This document shows positions 34,780 to 46,249 of a stretch of DNA of 64,000 nt, piece after piece. A program made the position numbers and the translations under genes. A model generated the notes under the pieces. It did no database searches. It saw only the letters and a program-made list of their open reading frames with translations, and was not told the origin of the DNA. Source of the stretch: Aspidapion aeneum (lineage: Eukaryota > Arthropoda > Insecta > Coleoptera > Brentidae); contig OY755042.1 of the NCBI GenBank assembly GCA_963576565.1, forward strand, positions 95,908,185 to 95,972,184. The letters are read 5' to 3'. Every line of letters begins with the position of its first letter. Within the stretch, counting starts at the first letter, position 1.

Positions 34780-35020
34780 CAGTGAGAACGGGTATAACGA
34801 CCGACCGTTTCAGACAGCAGGGAAAATCGGTAATAGGTGGCAACATTGGCAGACTCGTAGCAAAAAGCGCATGCCACTTATGTTCGGCGGTGGCCTTCGC
34901 TACGGTCTCGGATCAGCGTGGAATGCCGACCGAATCCATTGCCGGGCTTTTTCTTGTAGTTGTGTTGCCCCGAGTCGTGTTCGGCATGTGCTCACCGGTC
35001 ACCTCAAGCGAAAGTCAGCT
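34780..35020. promoter_or_regulatory. GC-rich unique patch with GGCAACA motif
   Basis: The plus strand has AGGTGGCAACATTGGCAG near 34837. The patch is richer in CpG than its flanks. Open frames on the plus strand lack recognisable domains. Confidence 0.2.
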
Positions 35021-35164
35021 GATCACATAAATTACAATGTTGTTGTTAATTCGCGGTTCAATTTGACCTGCTGTAATATTTTTGAGATCCAATTTAATTT
35101 ATTGCGGGGAGTGCTATACAGTGAATATCGCTTATAACGATATCCGATATTACGAGATATCGGT

Positions 35165-35325
35165 TTCCCACACCAGCGGTCCGGGTTCGATTCCTGGCTA
35201 GGAACTTGGTTGTTTGTGTTTGTTTAAAAATGCGTTAACCTTGCTTGAACTTTGCGAAACTGGGCGATTGATCCTGATTGGATGGAAAGTCCCAGTATAA
35301 ATAAAACAATAAAAATAAAAAAAAC
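35165..35325 (+). mobile_element. tRNA-derived SINE (5'-truncated)
   Basis: A canonical RNA polymerase III B box sits in CCGGGTTCGATTCCTGG at about 35181-35197. A 100-bp body follows, ending in an A-rich tail of ATAAA-type repeats. I see no clear A box at the expected distance upstream, so the 5' end is missing or diverged. SINEs of this type are moved by LINE enzymes, and LINE remnants are common in this window. Confidence 0.6.
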
Positions 35326-35529
35326 TGTCTCTTTAATTTCGGAAATTCCGGGCGCTAGCCGAATTACTGATCGGTGGAATTACTATGAGATATAGTATGG
35401 TAGCAGTGCGGGTTTATTCATTAATCTTAAACATTTTACAATTTGACGCATTTTGAAGTCGGTGGACGGCCGTCATTTTAAATTCGGCCGCCGCGGCACT
35501 TCATCGGCCATTTAGTATTACACCTGATT

Positions 35530-35686
35530 CCCACCTACGACTTTCTCGTGGGTTCCGCTCACGCGTCACATGATCTCAATATAAAATGTTATCGCAGTCA
35601 TGTGACGCGTGCGCGGGCACGCACTAGAAAGTCGTAGGTGGGTACCGGGCAAATAAGAAAGTCGTAGGTGGGCACCGGGCAAATAA
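35530..35686. mobile_element. Hairpin MITE with a 30-bp tandem duplication at its right edge
   Basis: CCCACCTACGACTTTCTCGTG and ACGCGTCACATGA on the left face their complements on the right (to about 35642). The stretch from GAAAGTCGTAGGTGGG to GGGCAAATAA occurs twice in tandem (35627-35656 and 35657-35686) with one difference. Confidence 0.65.
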
Positions 35687-36387
35687 AGGATACTGAGCGT
35701 GTTATCACTCCCGTAGCTTCATACAGTGTTGTCAAGTGGATTGGATCAAAGCGTGTCGGACTAGAGTCGACTTGAATTGCAATAGACCGGGCGGCGGCGG
35801 ATGCATAAATAAATAAAAGAATAGTAAAGATTTCAATATAAACTTTAAATTATTATGGCTAAAATTTGTAACTTAGGTCAAGTCTGTTTGTCTCCCGACT
35901 CTTTATGTCCCTATCTGTGTATTGCTATGTAAAAGATGCTTGGCAAGTGACCCCTGCCACAGAATACCAAAAATCATTTAATGCAAAATCACGCTATTAC
36001 CCTAAAAATTACCCGAATCTGGGGCAATTATTGCAACATAATCATGTATCCGAGAGGCACATCTAATAATTTTTAAATGTTTGTTGTTGGTTCTTACGAA
36101 AAGGTAATTCGGCACCGAACCGCTAATAAATTATTACCGAGCGATAGGCCGCCTCTGAGCGCTGGGATTTAATTGTGCAGACAGGCAGTCGAGTTAGGTC
36201 GTCAAACGCCGGTAATGGTCGGCCCGTAAAACTATATACACTTGCTCTTGCTTACGTAGCCGGTCGCCTCGACTGGGACGCGGATTATAATATCGCCGCA
36301 CACGATATACCGGTGCAACCAGGAATAGATATAGTTGTCGGGGCAACCCTTAAGTGATAATATAAGGCATGGTTTAGAATTTAAAAA

Positions 36388-36535
36388 ATCGGACTTACAT
36401 TGTCTTTAATTATTTTAAACACGACGTTTCGGTTAGTAAGTATCTTTAACCGTTTTTGAGTGAAACTAAACAGTTCAGGCTACTTCCCATACTAATTGAT
36501 GTGCAGTCAAGAAGTGTGTGTTTTACGCGCAAAAT
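36388..36535 (-). pseudogene. Penelope-like element 3' end (minus strand)
   Basis: The minus strand has ACCGAAACGTCGTGTTTAAA preceded by AAACGGTTAAAGATACTTACT and, further back, CTGACTGCACATCAATTAG, matching the 3' end of the element at 25.9-26.07 kb. It abuts a plus-strand piece of the same family, an inverted arrangement. Confidence 0.65.
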
Positions 36536-36587
36536 GATGACCAATGGGTTTTTATCTTCACACACAGAACTCAACGATCTATAAAAT

Positions 36588-37015
36588 TTAAAACAAACCA
36601 CACGTAGCAAATTCTCAGAATAATAATCCGTTGGTTGTTATTAACATTCCATATGTTCAAGGGGTTTTAGCAAACATAAAACAAAGCCAAAAACTATAAT
36701 ATTAAAACAGTATCCTCACCGGAAAATACAATAAGGAGTTTTGTGGCTAAAACAAAATCAGAAAATTCCTTAAATAATAAAAAATGCGTTTACCAAATCC
36801 CGTGTGAGGGTGGTAAATCATATGTAGAAGAAACAAAGCGCCCTATTCCGGCTAGGAAGGAAGGAAGAGGAACATCAAAAAGCACCCAGGATATTGAAAA
36901 ATCCGGTTTAGCTTATCATGCTTGGTCAAATGATTACAAGATGCAATAATCTGAAACTTTACAGTTTTCCATAAGGAGTTAGAACATAAATGGGGTTTTC
37001 GCTAAAAGTTTCAGT
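36588..37015 (+). pseudogene. Penelope-like element GIY-YIG endonuclease remnant
   Basis: It aligns with 25.41-25.8 kb. The linker INIPYVQGVLAN and SENSLNNKKC lead into the nuclease start CVYQIPCEGGKSYVEETKRP, where the usual YVGE reads YVEE, so the Gly of the YIG motif is lost. DIEKSGLAYHAWSNDYKMQ follows and the frame stops at 36946. The 5' polymerase is absent. Confidence 0.7.
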
Positions 37016-39104
37016 GTGCATCTGTAGTCCGGATCGTAATAAAGGCCAGATCATGGCATGGCATTGTGGCCGACTGCTGGCAATGAAAACCTCGGCTACC
37101 TCGATGCCGGTCATCGGCCGCTAAAACTGCGTTCACTTTCGTAGCTCGTAATAGCGAGAGCTGCACTGACCGCGTTTATATCTTGGTTGGTTTTCTCTTT
37201 AAAGATTAGTTGTACAGACTTGAGCGGCTACGCTTACACAGGTAGTTTTACACCACGGAATTACAAACAAACGGTTCCGACGGTTCTGTTTTATAGGTTG
37301 GAGCCAACAAAAAAACACAGGCCACGACCCTGAAAAAATCAGCTGTTCTCGGGGGGCTGACTTTAACATTGGGTCTTATGGGAGGTCAGACGTTTTTTTA
37401 TGATATTTTCAAAATGGCCCTACAGATTTCCGCGAAATTTCCGAGAAATATTCCACCAAACTTTTGTAAGGATGCAAGATGATTAAAAGGTTAAAATCTT
37501 CAAGATTTAGCATTCCTTATTTTGAATTCAAATTACCCGCCATGTACCGTCCACCAACTGTTATATTTGACATGTATTTGACTTAGTCATCTGTGTTTGT
37601 CACATTCTTCTGCTTTAAATTTAATTTTAGTATGAGCTAATGAAGCGGGTCGGAAAAATCAAAGATTAAGATACATTTAAAAAAAATCGTTCTGCAAGAA
37701 TATAGTAAACACAATCTCAAAACCGGCTTTATTTAAAAAAAAATCAAATATTCATGAACCGTCATTCCAACTTCAATATTTTAAAGACAATCAGCTGTGT
37801 CGTGAGGTGACCATCAAAAACAAATCAGCCCCCGATGTGACGTCAACAAAGTGGACGATCGTGGCCCGTCCGTTCTGATAGCCCTGATTGGAGCAGATAA
37901 CCACAAAATGGCCGACTGATAGATCGCTATGAAATTCGGCTGCGCATTCTTCGAAAATCAATCTATTCCCTCCCATATCTTTGGCAGGCCCTCATAAATA
38001 AGTGACCTAACGTAATTTCCGGATCGAAGCCACACCTTCTTAACCTCAAAACCAACAATATTAAATATTTAGAAATGTACCCTTCCCTGCAGCGACCCAA
38101 ATCGCGCTATTATCCTAAAAATTAACGATTAGGAGACCGAAATAAACGTGGTCAGCCTGTGCTGCGGTGCACACTAATCGGCTTTACGGAAGATCTTCGG
38201 TTACGTGGTATATTTGCCGATTACTTTACGAATCTTGACGATTCTGGGTCGTTTTGCGAAAATTCGCCGAAGGTAAACCTCTAAAGGTGTGTTTACGCTA
38301 AACAGTTTTGCGCATAGTCATCACATCACCACTGCTAATGTTGACATGCCTATTATAACTGCTAAAGTCTACTCTACCGTAATATATTGCAAAATTTTAT
38401 GTATTTTACTTAAAAAGTGGACACACAAGTAATTTTTGGCATATAATCAAACAGTATCTACCTATGTATATTAAAAAGGAATGATAATTGCTCAGATTTA
38501 ACTTATTTTTGAATAAAAAAAAAATGATTTTAATAATACTTATTATTTTGGGAGTAAATAAAGTAAACACAGTTTCAAATGAGATCGAATGTAGCAGCGA
38601 ATTCTTTTGAGAAAGCGAGTGCACTACTCGTGGTCCACTGTCACGGGCTAGGTGCTGTAAAAAAATTGCCCCAGTTCAGTTTTAAAAGAATACAAAAGTG
38701 TACTCGCTAGTGTAACAGGAGTTCGGAGAGCCCGTGCCAAAAAATCTGCACTGAGCGCAAGAACTGCACTAATGGCGCATTTTTTTCCCAAAAGAATTTA
38801 CTATAAGAAAATGTTTTTTTTAGAAAGTATTATTGATAAAAGACCTCATTTAAAATATAAAAAACAACCAATCAATAAATAAAAATATAAATCTTTTTCC
38901 TAATTCGTTTACTATAATAACCCTGAGATTCATTGTTATTTTAGTCGCCATATTTGGATGAAATAATGCTTTATCACCAGGCGCGTATATAGGAGGAACA
39001 ACGGGTACCAAATACTCTCTGAAACAAGACCCAAGCACTTAATATTGACTTTTCAGAAGACTGTTGGTCACACAAAAATTTATTTACAACGAAAAAGGTA
39101 GTAA
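37016..39104. other. No recognised feature
   Basis: Mostly AT-rich. A moderately GC-rich part at 37.03-37.17 kb and another at 37.80-37.98 kb have no ORF or repeat that I can support. Confidence 0.45.
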
Positions 39105-39630
39105 AATAAATGGATCCATGACGGATCGGACACCTTCCTAGCTAGCCTATTATCACACTTCAAGTGAGGCTATGATAATATATTACCCTAAAATAGTTTT
39201 TTGCAAATATCTCAGAAACTGAAGCTCCTACGAAGTTTTTGGTTATAACACGAATTATTGAGCAAAATATAGTCTACTATATCCCGAAAACAATGTATTG
39301 ATACAATGCTCCGTTAAAAAGTTTTTTAAGTTTTTAATTGTTAAAAAACTCATTAGCAATAATGGATTTTGCCCAAAATCTAATCAGCTCGTCAGAGTGT
39401 CGAACACTATTTTACCTGAAAATTTTATGAAAAATCGGTTTACCGGTTTAGGAGCTATCGTGTTACGGACAGAAATAATATACACACAGGCAGACATCAC
39501 GACGATATTGCTAGGATAGGTCAAAATACACCCAAATAACACATTTTTGGCGTTATCTCAAAAATTTGTTTTAGGTCGAAAATAATACCTTCTCTAGCCA
39601 TTGCTACGCGGGCTAGGAAGGTAAAAATAA
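39105..39630. repeat. Best copy of repeat family R
   Basis: It begins with GGATCCATGACGGATCGG and ACCTTCCTAGC. It runs through AAACTGAAGCTCCTACGAAG, CACGAATTATTGAGCAAAAT, CGGTTTAGGAGCTATCG and ACCCAAATAACACATTTTTG, and ends GGGCTAGGAAGGTAAAAA. CCTTCCTAGC and GCTAGGAAGG form inverted termini. The class is unknown. Confidence 0.7.
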
Positions 39631-39980
39631 GAAAACAAATATTCAACTTTAACAAACACATCTCAAATTTAACCACAATATTTTCTAAATTAATTAATGT
39701 TTTCACAATCCCCCAGATATTTTTTTTTACCAAGCGGTTTTACGACTAAATAATAAATGTGCAAAAATAATGTAGGTATAAATACTGGAAATTTTTTAGG
39801 TAAAGCTTTTCATGAAAATACCCATCAATAAAAAAAACATTTGCTTATTAAAATTGAGGTCACCATTATTACTATACCTAATAATATAAAACCCATCCCA
39901 CTTTTTAGTAAATTAAAAACCAAGGTTACCACTTTAATGCGCCTAAAATAATACGAGAAAGCTGAATAAGTCGTACTTAC

Positions 39981-40037
39981 ATCAGGCGTGGAACATGCAT
40001 CAAGGGTACTAATAGGCAGCTCTTTAGCTACACTCAC
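39981..40037 (-). CDS. Candidate alternative upstream tlk exon (57 nt)
   Basis: On the minus strand a T-rich tract ending TTCGTTTCAG precedes a 57-nt open segment (19 codons, VSVAKELPISTLDACSTPD) followed by GAT/GTAAGTAC, a strong donor. Read in phase 0 it joins directly to ATG TCA of the 2412-2508 exon, giving an alternative N-terminus. The exon itself has no Met, so a further upstream exon would be needed. The acceptor could instead be read as a donor (CAG/GTGAGT). I do not recognise the peptide. This is the only exon-like structure I found upstream of 30.7 kb. Confidence 0.4.
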
Positions 40038-40140
40038 CTGAAACGAAAAAAAAACAATAATTACTACAAAAAACACTTTAAAAACCAACAAAATATATAA
40101 ATCGACAAATTAATAAAAATTTATGTGACAAAACAAATGT

Positions 40141-40273
40141 CGGGTGTCCACTGAACGTATTATCCGCGCGGATTTATTTTTCTTGGACTCTGATTGGTTG
40201 ATTTAAAAATTTGAACCAATCAAAGCCTGTGAAAAAAAAATCCGCGCGGATAATACGGTCCATGGACAGCCGG
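40141..40273. mobile_element. Hairpin MITE (about 55-bp arms)
   Basis: CGGGTGTCCACTGAACG and TATTATCCGCGCGGAT on the left face TATTATCCGCGCGGA, CGGTCCATGGACAGCCGG and the rest of the complement on the right. The centre pairs CTGATTGGTTGATTT with AAATTTGAACCAATCA. Nearly perfect, so probably young. Confidence 0.75.
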
Positions 40274-40739
40274 CTTAAAAGTACCACATTTTATCGAAAT
40301 GAATGACATTAAAACCATTGTTCTAATGTCATATTTGCTTGTAAAACATCAGAATTAACTAAAACAAAAAATATACCTAGACAGAAAACGACAAAATAGT
40401 AGTCTTATATTGTACAATCACTTGAAAATTTCACATCGTAACTGAATTTGCAAAGACACATATTTGCTCACTAAACAACATTAAATTGGCAACTAAGCCT
40501 AGAATTGCGTATTTTATTTTATTTAATTTTTTTCAAGCAAAATTGGAAAGTGTTACTCACTCACACACATAAAGACAAATATTACTTACAGTATTTACAA
40601 CATTTTATTATATTCTGGACTTAATAATATATGAAACAATGACAGTATTCCACACATCATATCAACAACTATTAAAATCTGCAATATACCTAGATACCTA
40701 CGTGAATCTAATTCACTATACCCTAGAGAAGGGCTGGCC

Positions 40740-42078
40740 CAACGATTATAAACACAAAGGATTGCTTATTTCCATTTAACTCTATGTTAGCGTCGCTCAA
40801 GCGACAGGACACTGCCTGCTGACGTCACCAGCGGACCAGTTGCTTTGTTTGTATTGAGAGATTTTAAGGTGTTTTTGACGTTTTTATCTCCATTTTTTTG
40901 CGTTTTTTCATTAATTTGACGGTGTGGTTGACGATTTAGGAGGTAAATAAACCTTTAGAAATGTGAATTAAGTGTTATTAAAGCTGTGTGCTCCCTCTTT
41001 CAGTGTAGAAATATAAATATATATACTTTTATCATGGGCGCACCCAGGGGGGGACCTTAAGGCCCGGCCCCCCCTCCCAAGCCTTGGATTTTTTTACATA
41101 TTTTCCACATATTTCATGAAAAACACAAAAAATAGCTTAAAATTCGACATTATGAAGCTTTGGCCCCTCCCCCAAGAGGCCTCGGGTCCCCCCCAAGACC
41201 TATTCCTGGGTGCGCCACTGCTTTTATATTATTATATTTATATAAACTTTGAATTTTTTTTGGATTTTTGGAAACCCCTTGCTCATTAAATTAATCACAT
41301 TGAAGAAAATTGGTAATTATGCCGCAAACGTACTTCTTTTATTAAACTGATTTTTGGAAAGTTTATTTTGTAGACAGTTTCTTCAAGTTTAGTTTCAGTT
41401 TTTTTAGTCTCTTTATAGAAGTTTTCAGAAACATGTTACAGGAGAAGGAGTGAAAACAGGCCCTGGGTGGTATAAAAACAACTCATAACACAAACAATGT
41501 AAATCATATGAAAAAAGAATTTGGAAATCTATTGATTTAAAGCATAAGAAGTTAAAAACACATCTTATTTGGCTGTTTTCTCCAAAAACTGACTGGTTTT
41601 TGACATACTAATATAATAAATATTGCAATTTTAAATCTGTAATATCAAATAAATACCTTTTTGTTACTACATAATATAAGTGTATTTTATTATATTCGCA
41701 ACAAAAACAATACATTATACATCTAATGATTTAAATTGATTAAACTTTTAGAAAAAATCCTACTTCTATTCTAAAACTTTCAACTATTTAAAAAAGAAAC
41801 TCCAACATATCGTCTGGGTAGGAAAATTTAGCTCTCAGAGCAAACTCTTGATTTATCAAATCATTTGTTTTAAATGAATGAAATTATTAATTATATTTAC
41901 TAACGCGAATAAAAAATTTGTTTGCAAATAAGCAAGAAAAAAGCGGGAAAAACTCACGATTGCAATGTGTATTAAATGAAGCGCGCTGAGCAGAGGTCCA
42001 CTAGTGACGTAAGCAAGGCGCCGCCTACCGCTGAAAGATTTGAGCTAATAGGCAATCCTGTGTGTTTATAATCGTTGG
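40740..42078. mobile_element. Non-autonomous DNA element inserted in the hAT-like MITE
   Basis: Inverted ends CAACGATTATAAACAC and GTGTTTATAATCGTTG continue as a weaker inverted repeat for about 110 bp (including GACGTCACCAG and its counterpart near 42005). The flanking octamers GGCTGGCC and GACTGGCC agree at 7 of 8. About 1.34 kb including a further MITE. No ORF. Confidence 0.65.
41033..41220. mobile_element. hAT-like MITE, family M copy B (innermost)
   Basis: The ends are CATGGGCGCACCCAGG and CCTGGGTGCGCCACTG, with G/C-rich subterminal runs. It is flanked on both sides by CTTTTAT (41026-41032 and 41221-41227), a 7-8 bp target duplication. Colinear with the copy at 12.1 kb. Confidence 0.75.
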
Positions 42079-42400
42079 GACTGGCCAACCTTTTTGTGCC
42101 ACTTTTGACTCCAAAAGTTCTACACGTGCCACTCGTTTTTGTTAGCAGTTAAAGCAAAATTTTGTGTTTTCCAATTTTACAATAAAAAACTTGCTTAATA
42201 CTTTATTATCGAAAAAAAATCTACTCACTACTTTTTTATTGTGGTTTTAACACCCGAATATTGTACCTACTTTAGTTTGTTTGGTTTAATCATATGGTCA
42301 TTTTTTATGTATTTTTAGAAAACCTGGCGTGTCACTCTAGATGGTCAGGTGTGCCACCTTAGGGCACGCGTGCCGCGGGTTGGCCAACCCTGCCCTATAG

Positions 42401-43685
42401 CAACATTCGTTATAAAAGTCAAAATTTGCCCATTGATGGTTATAGCAGAAAATAGTACTAGATATTTTGATAATTCTTAACCTGAAATAAAATCAAAAAC
42501 CAAACTTGCAAAAACTTGTGATAAACACAACAATTATAAAGATGATGGCCTATTTGCTAGCTTACCAAAGGAAAGGTAACTATTAATGCAGTCTGAAGAT
42601 ATATTAATTATAAGTATCGATATCGCACTAATACAAGAGAAAGTTGCACATCAACATCAAATCTGTAAAAGTTTGCAACAAAATCACGAAAATTACAAAT
42701 TGATAGATTTCATGTACCTACTAACGAAATTAAAGGCGCAAATTCTTTTGCTTTAGCAGTTTTAAAATCTGCACACAGCCAACTAGGTTTCAATACGTTT
42801 GACATTTAAAAGCTCAATCGATCGATTATACAACAACTGCTTGAAAGGTGTATTTAAGTCTCCCCCATTATTTACCTAAATATTATGAGCGCAACTAAAC
42901 CACAATTGAATAAAAAAATTGTTGTGAAATACAGTGTCTTAAAATGCCTTATTGATGCAGCAATACATGTAGTTCGTGATTTTGCTAAATTAGACAAGAT
43001 CAATTTTTAAAAATATTTGAAGAAATCAAAAAGCATTAGACAACTAATAAAACATAATTTCTGAAGACATTGAATTAATTCAGTGATTAATTATACTAGA
43101 ATCAGGTAAAAGCTACTAGCTTTTAAATAAAGCAGAGTAGAAAATCTAAAACGTTAACACGAAATTAAATAATTTTATAAATCCAAGTAAGAATTGAAAT
43201 AATTTCTAAGCTTGCATCCAGCAAAGCTTTAGCAGCTGAAAAAATCAATAGCAGAATCCAACCTGTTTTATTTTTGTACGTGGGAACGTGGGTCCAACTG
43301 GCAATTTCCATTTAAGGCGTGGTGCAGCATCTTACAAAGCAGCCAAAGAGAAGCGTCTTAAATTGTTTTAATGCAACAGACGAAGATAGCAGCAGAATAA
43401 AAGAGACGAATAAACAAAAGCAGCATTCTGAGTTTCACTTCAATTGCCTTAAAGTTTTAAAGTTGGCAGCAAATCATTTTAAATCAGTTTAAAACTTTTC
43501 ATTGCGAAACAATATTAAATTTTTATCTAAACTAGAAAAAACAGCAACATCACTATATTAATCCTAACTAAATAAGACTGCAATAACTGTTAAAAACAGA
43601 AACTACAATATGTATTTTAATATTCATTGTAGGTCATAAAATAATATAAGTACACTTAACAGTCAACATAATATTAATAAAACAA
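42401..43685. other. No recognised feature
   Basis: A-rich sequence without a supportable gene or repeat. Confidence 0.45.
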
Positions 43686-44000
43686 GTTACCAATAAAACT
43701 CGTTCTTAACCAAAATGCCCGAAGTCTCAGGAAATTTTTATAACGCTGGCAACGTCGCAGCCGGTGAGTGACATAATAAGGCGACCGCACGGCAAACGCT
43801 TTAAAGTGAGCAAACGTGTAATTTGCCCTAACTCCACGCTGATTGCACGCCGAACAGACTGTCGATTTTTTTACTCTCACAGAGTGGCGCATTAGCGCCG
43901 AACGCGCTGTTGCCAGCTCGTGCATATATTTCCTTGAATGAACTGAACAAAACGCGTGAGTAAATAACCATCTGATACGCCGACAATTTGATTGGCCTGG
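43686..44000. promoter_or_regulatory. GC/CpG-rich unique patch with GGCAACG motifs on both strands
   Basis: The plus strand has AACGCTGGCAACGTCGC at about 43743-43759. The minus strand has GAGCTGGCAACAGCGCG near 43903-43919. The pair faces opposite ways, as at a bidirectional promoter. Minus-strand ORFs here have no recognisable domain. Confidence 0.3.
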
Positions 44001-44439
44001 TTTTTATGGTTGCTAGCTTCATTAATTTTTAGTTTTATCGTTTTATTATGGTGGTAAAGTTGGATTTTGGTTGCATTTTTATGGGTGCGATTATTTTTAC
44101 ACCATTGTAATCGAGAGAGGGTGGATTCTTTAGGAAAACACGTGCCGAGTTAAAATATTTAACGAGATAAATAAACAAATTAAGGCTATTAATAAACAAT
44201 GAAAAATTTTTACTAGTAAACGAAATAAAATAAAAAGGAGTAGACAAGGGTGCACACAATTTTTTCTTTGATCCTATGTAGACCGTGCATCTTATTTTAT
44301 ATTCCTTTATGATCAAGATGTAAAAAAATGGTCTATTTTTAAAGTTCATAGTTCAAAAATTATTTTGCTAAAACCTATTATAGCTTTCTAATGTAATCTT
44401 GTCGTCCCAATCTTTATAAATACCTCCATTATAATCGAA

Positions 44440-44710
44440 AACAACATGGCGCCCTGGTGAATTGGCGATACAAGGCGAACGTCCTAAAATAAGCACTTTA
44501 TAAGTTTAATGCATGTCTATCGCACACCACAGCGATTAGTTGCCATAATTTCGCGAATGTTGATGTTGGTTTGTAACTTGCCCATGTTGCCAAATCTCGC
44601 ACAGCGATTAGGCATTAATTATTTTATTTTTGCAAAAACACGAGACTTGAACTTTCTTTGGTAAGGAATATGCACGCGGTGTTGTCAAATAAATCGCTTC
44701 GTACATAATA
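44440..44710. promoter_or_regulatory. Moderately GC-rich patch with AACATGGCGCC and GGCAACATG
   Basis: AACATGGCG at about 44443 resembles the YY1/Pho core. GGCAACATGGG lies on the minus strand near 44590. Motif evidence only. Confidence 0.2.
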
Positions 44711-44984
44711 TTCGAGACCTTGTTGAAAACATCTAGAGTGGAAGAGAACAAAGAACTATTGAAACCAATTTGCACACAAGAGAGAGAAAGTATGACTGAC
44801 TGAAGAATCGTAAATCGTATTGTGCTGTATGAAAATATTTTAAGTGGGTTGTTGTTGGCTGTGATTCATTCTGATGTATTGCAGTAAGCCAAACATGGCT
44901 ACAACGATAAAATATTTTTGAATGTAGATAATAATAGTGATAATATAATCCGAATATTTCTTACAAAAATCCCAAATGGTTTTT

Positions 44985-46110
44985 TTAACTGAATATTAAC
45001 TGAATAAAAGCCCTTGTTATGATAAGATTAGAAAAATTAAGAAGATAGTTTAAATTTAAAAAAAGAGACTGTAGAGTTTTTAAAAGATGATTAAACAAAA
45101 CTCCATTTATTCTATTTGATATTGGAAAGAAGAATTTTAAAACTATGCAGCTCAAAAAAGATCGATCTCCGTTAATAGGAAAACCAAATGGCATACCCTT
45201 AAACTGAAACAACCTTTTCTTATTCCACTTTTTGAACTTGGGTACCAGCAACAATATCTTAAGGAATTTAAGAGAAGATTATGATAATTTAAGACTTCGA
45301 CCTCTTTTGAATTCTTAAGAGGGAACTCTGCGTACGGTATATAATGAGCGTGTAAGGGTTTTGAAATAACAGTTTCATGGGAAAAGTATTAATTATTTTT
45401 TAATAAAACTTTTGACAGTAAAGAAAAGAATTCCTATCCGCGCATTTAAATCTTCAGTAAAAAAAATAAACCTCAACTCTCAAAAACCGTGCCTAGTGAT
45501 TTTTTGATACATTATTTTGTCTGGAACCGTTTCACTTATCGCAATGAGGTTTTATTTGCGCGGTGCCTTTAAGTCTCTTCTTAAAAGTGCAAAAACTAAT
45601 TTTTTAAAATTTGCAAAACTCTGCCCAAAAAATTGTTATTTCAAAGCCCTTACAATTAGATTTTTGCCTACTATTTTTATTCCGATGCAACTCTGCACCG
45701 CTTCCACAGGCTTAACGAAAGTTTAGTTATTTTATAGTTCCCCTATTGTATGTATATTAAATACTTTTCCCATAAAAGAGTTATTTCAAAACCCTTACAC
45801 GCTTATTATATGCCATAAGCAGAGCTCCCTCTTAAGTAAATCAAAAAAACATGGTTAAGCAGTTGTGATGTCATTAGCAATGCAAGAACCAAATGGTATA
45901 CCGCTAAATTAAAACAACCCTTTAATCGTTATATTTTTAAAAGTGGAGTAAGGTAACCATATAAAATGAAGCTAGCAAGTCAAGAAGTAATGCTTGAACT
46001 AGTCAAGCCATTTTTTATGTTATATAAAGGTCAGATAAGATGGTTAGGTGGTTGCGATATTATTATCAATATTAGAACCAAATGATATGGTGCTAAACTG
46101 TAATAAATAT
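44985..46110 (-). pseudogene. Ty3/Gypsy reverse transcriptase (MPFG motif) remnants, at least three copies
   Basis: The minus strand at 45.15-45.24 kb reads KKRLFQFKGMPFGFPING, the F-x-MPFG motif just upstream of the catalytic box in Gypsy polymerases. Degraded repeats of the same motif are visible at about 45.89 kb and 46.08 kb (each + strand has ACCAAATG(G/A)TAT next to GCTAAA). A 523-bp MITE (45314-45836) separates the first from the others. Confidence 0.5.
45314..45836. mobile_element. MITE with about 85-bp inverted ends
   Basis: CTTAAGAGGGAACTCTGC and GAGCGTGTAAGGGTTTTGAA on the left face their complements on the right, ending CTCCCTCTTAAG. It is inserted among Gypsy polymerase fragments. 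The plus-strand ORF inside (45517-45726) has no recognisable domain. Confidence 0.7.
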
Positions 46111-46249
46111 TCCATGTGCTGAAGAGATAAAAAGGTTGAAAGAATTTCTTTTGTTCCAGGTAATTTGCTTTTGCCTCCCTCTTCAAATCAAAACCCGTGT
46201 TGAATTTCAGATATCCGCAAATATAAACAGCATGTCATGTCGCCTTTGC

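Larger units (their letters stand above)
40729..42392. mobile_element. hAT-like element (outer member of a three-deep nest)
   Basis: The ends are AGGGCTGGCC (left, interrupted after 40739) and GGTTGGCCAACCCTG (right). The flanks CCCTAGAG (40721-40728) and CCCTATAG (42393-42400) agree at 7 of 8, as expected for a hAT target duplication. Without its insertion it is about 317 bp, so it is a MITE. Its interior resumes at AACCTTTTTGTGCCAC (42087). Confidence 0.65.

Noticed and set aside
34782..35137. Two overlapping plus-strand frames of 82-88 codons
   Set aside because: No domain or splice support; composition-driven.
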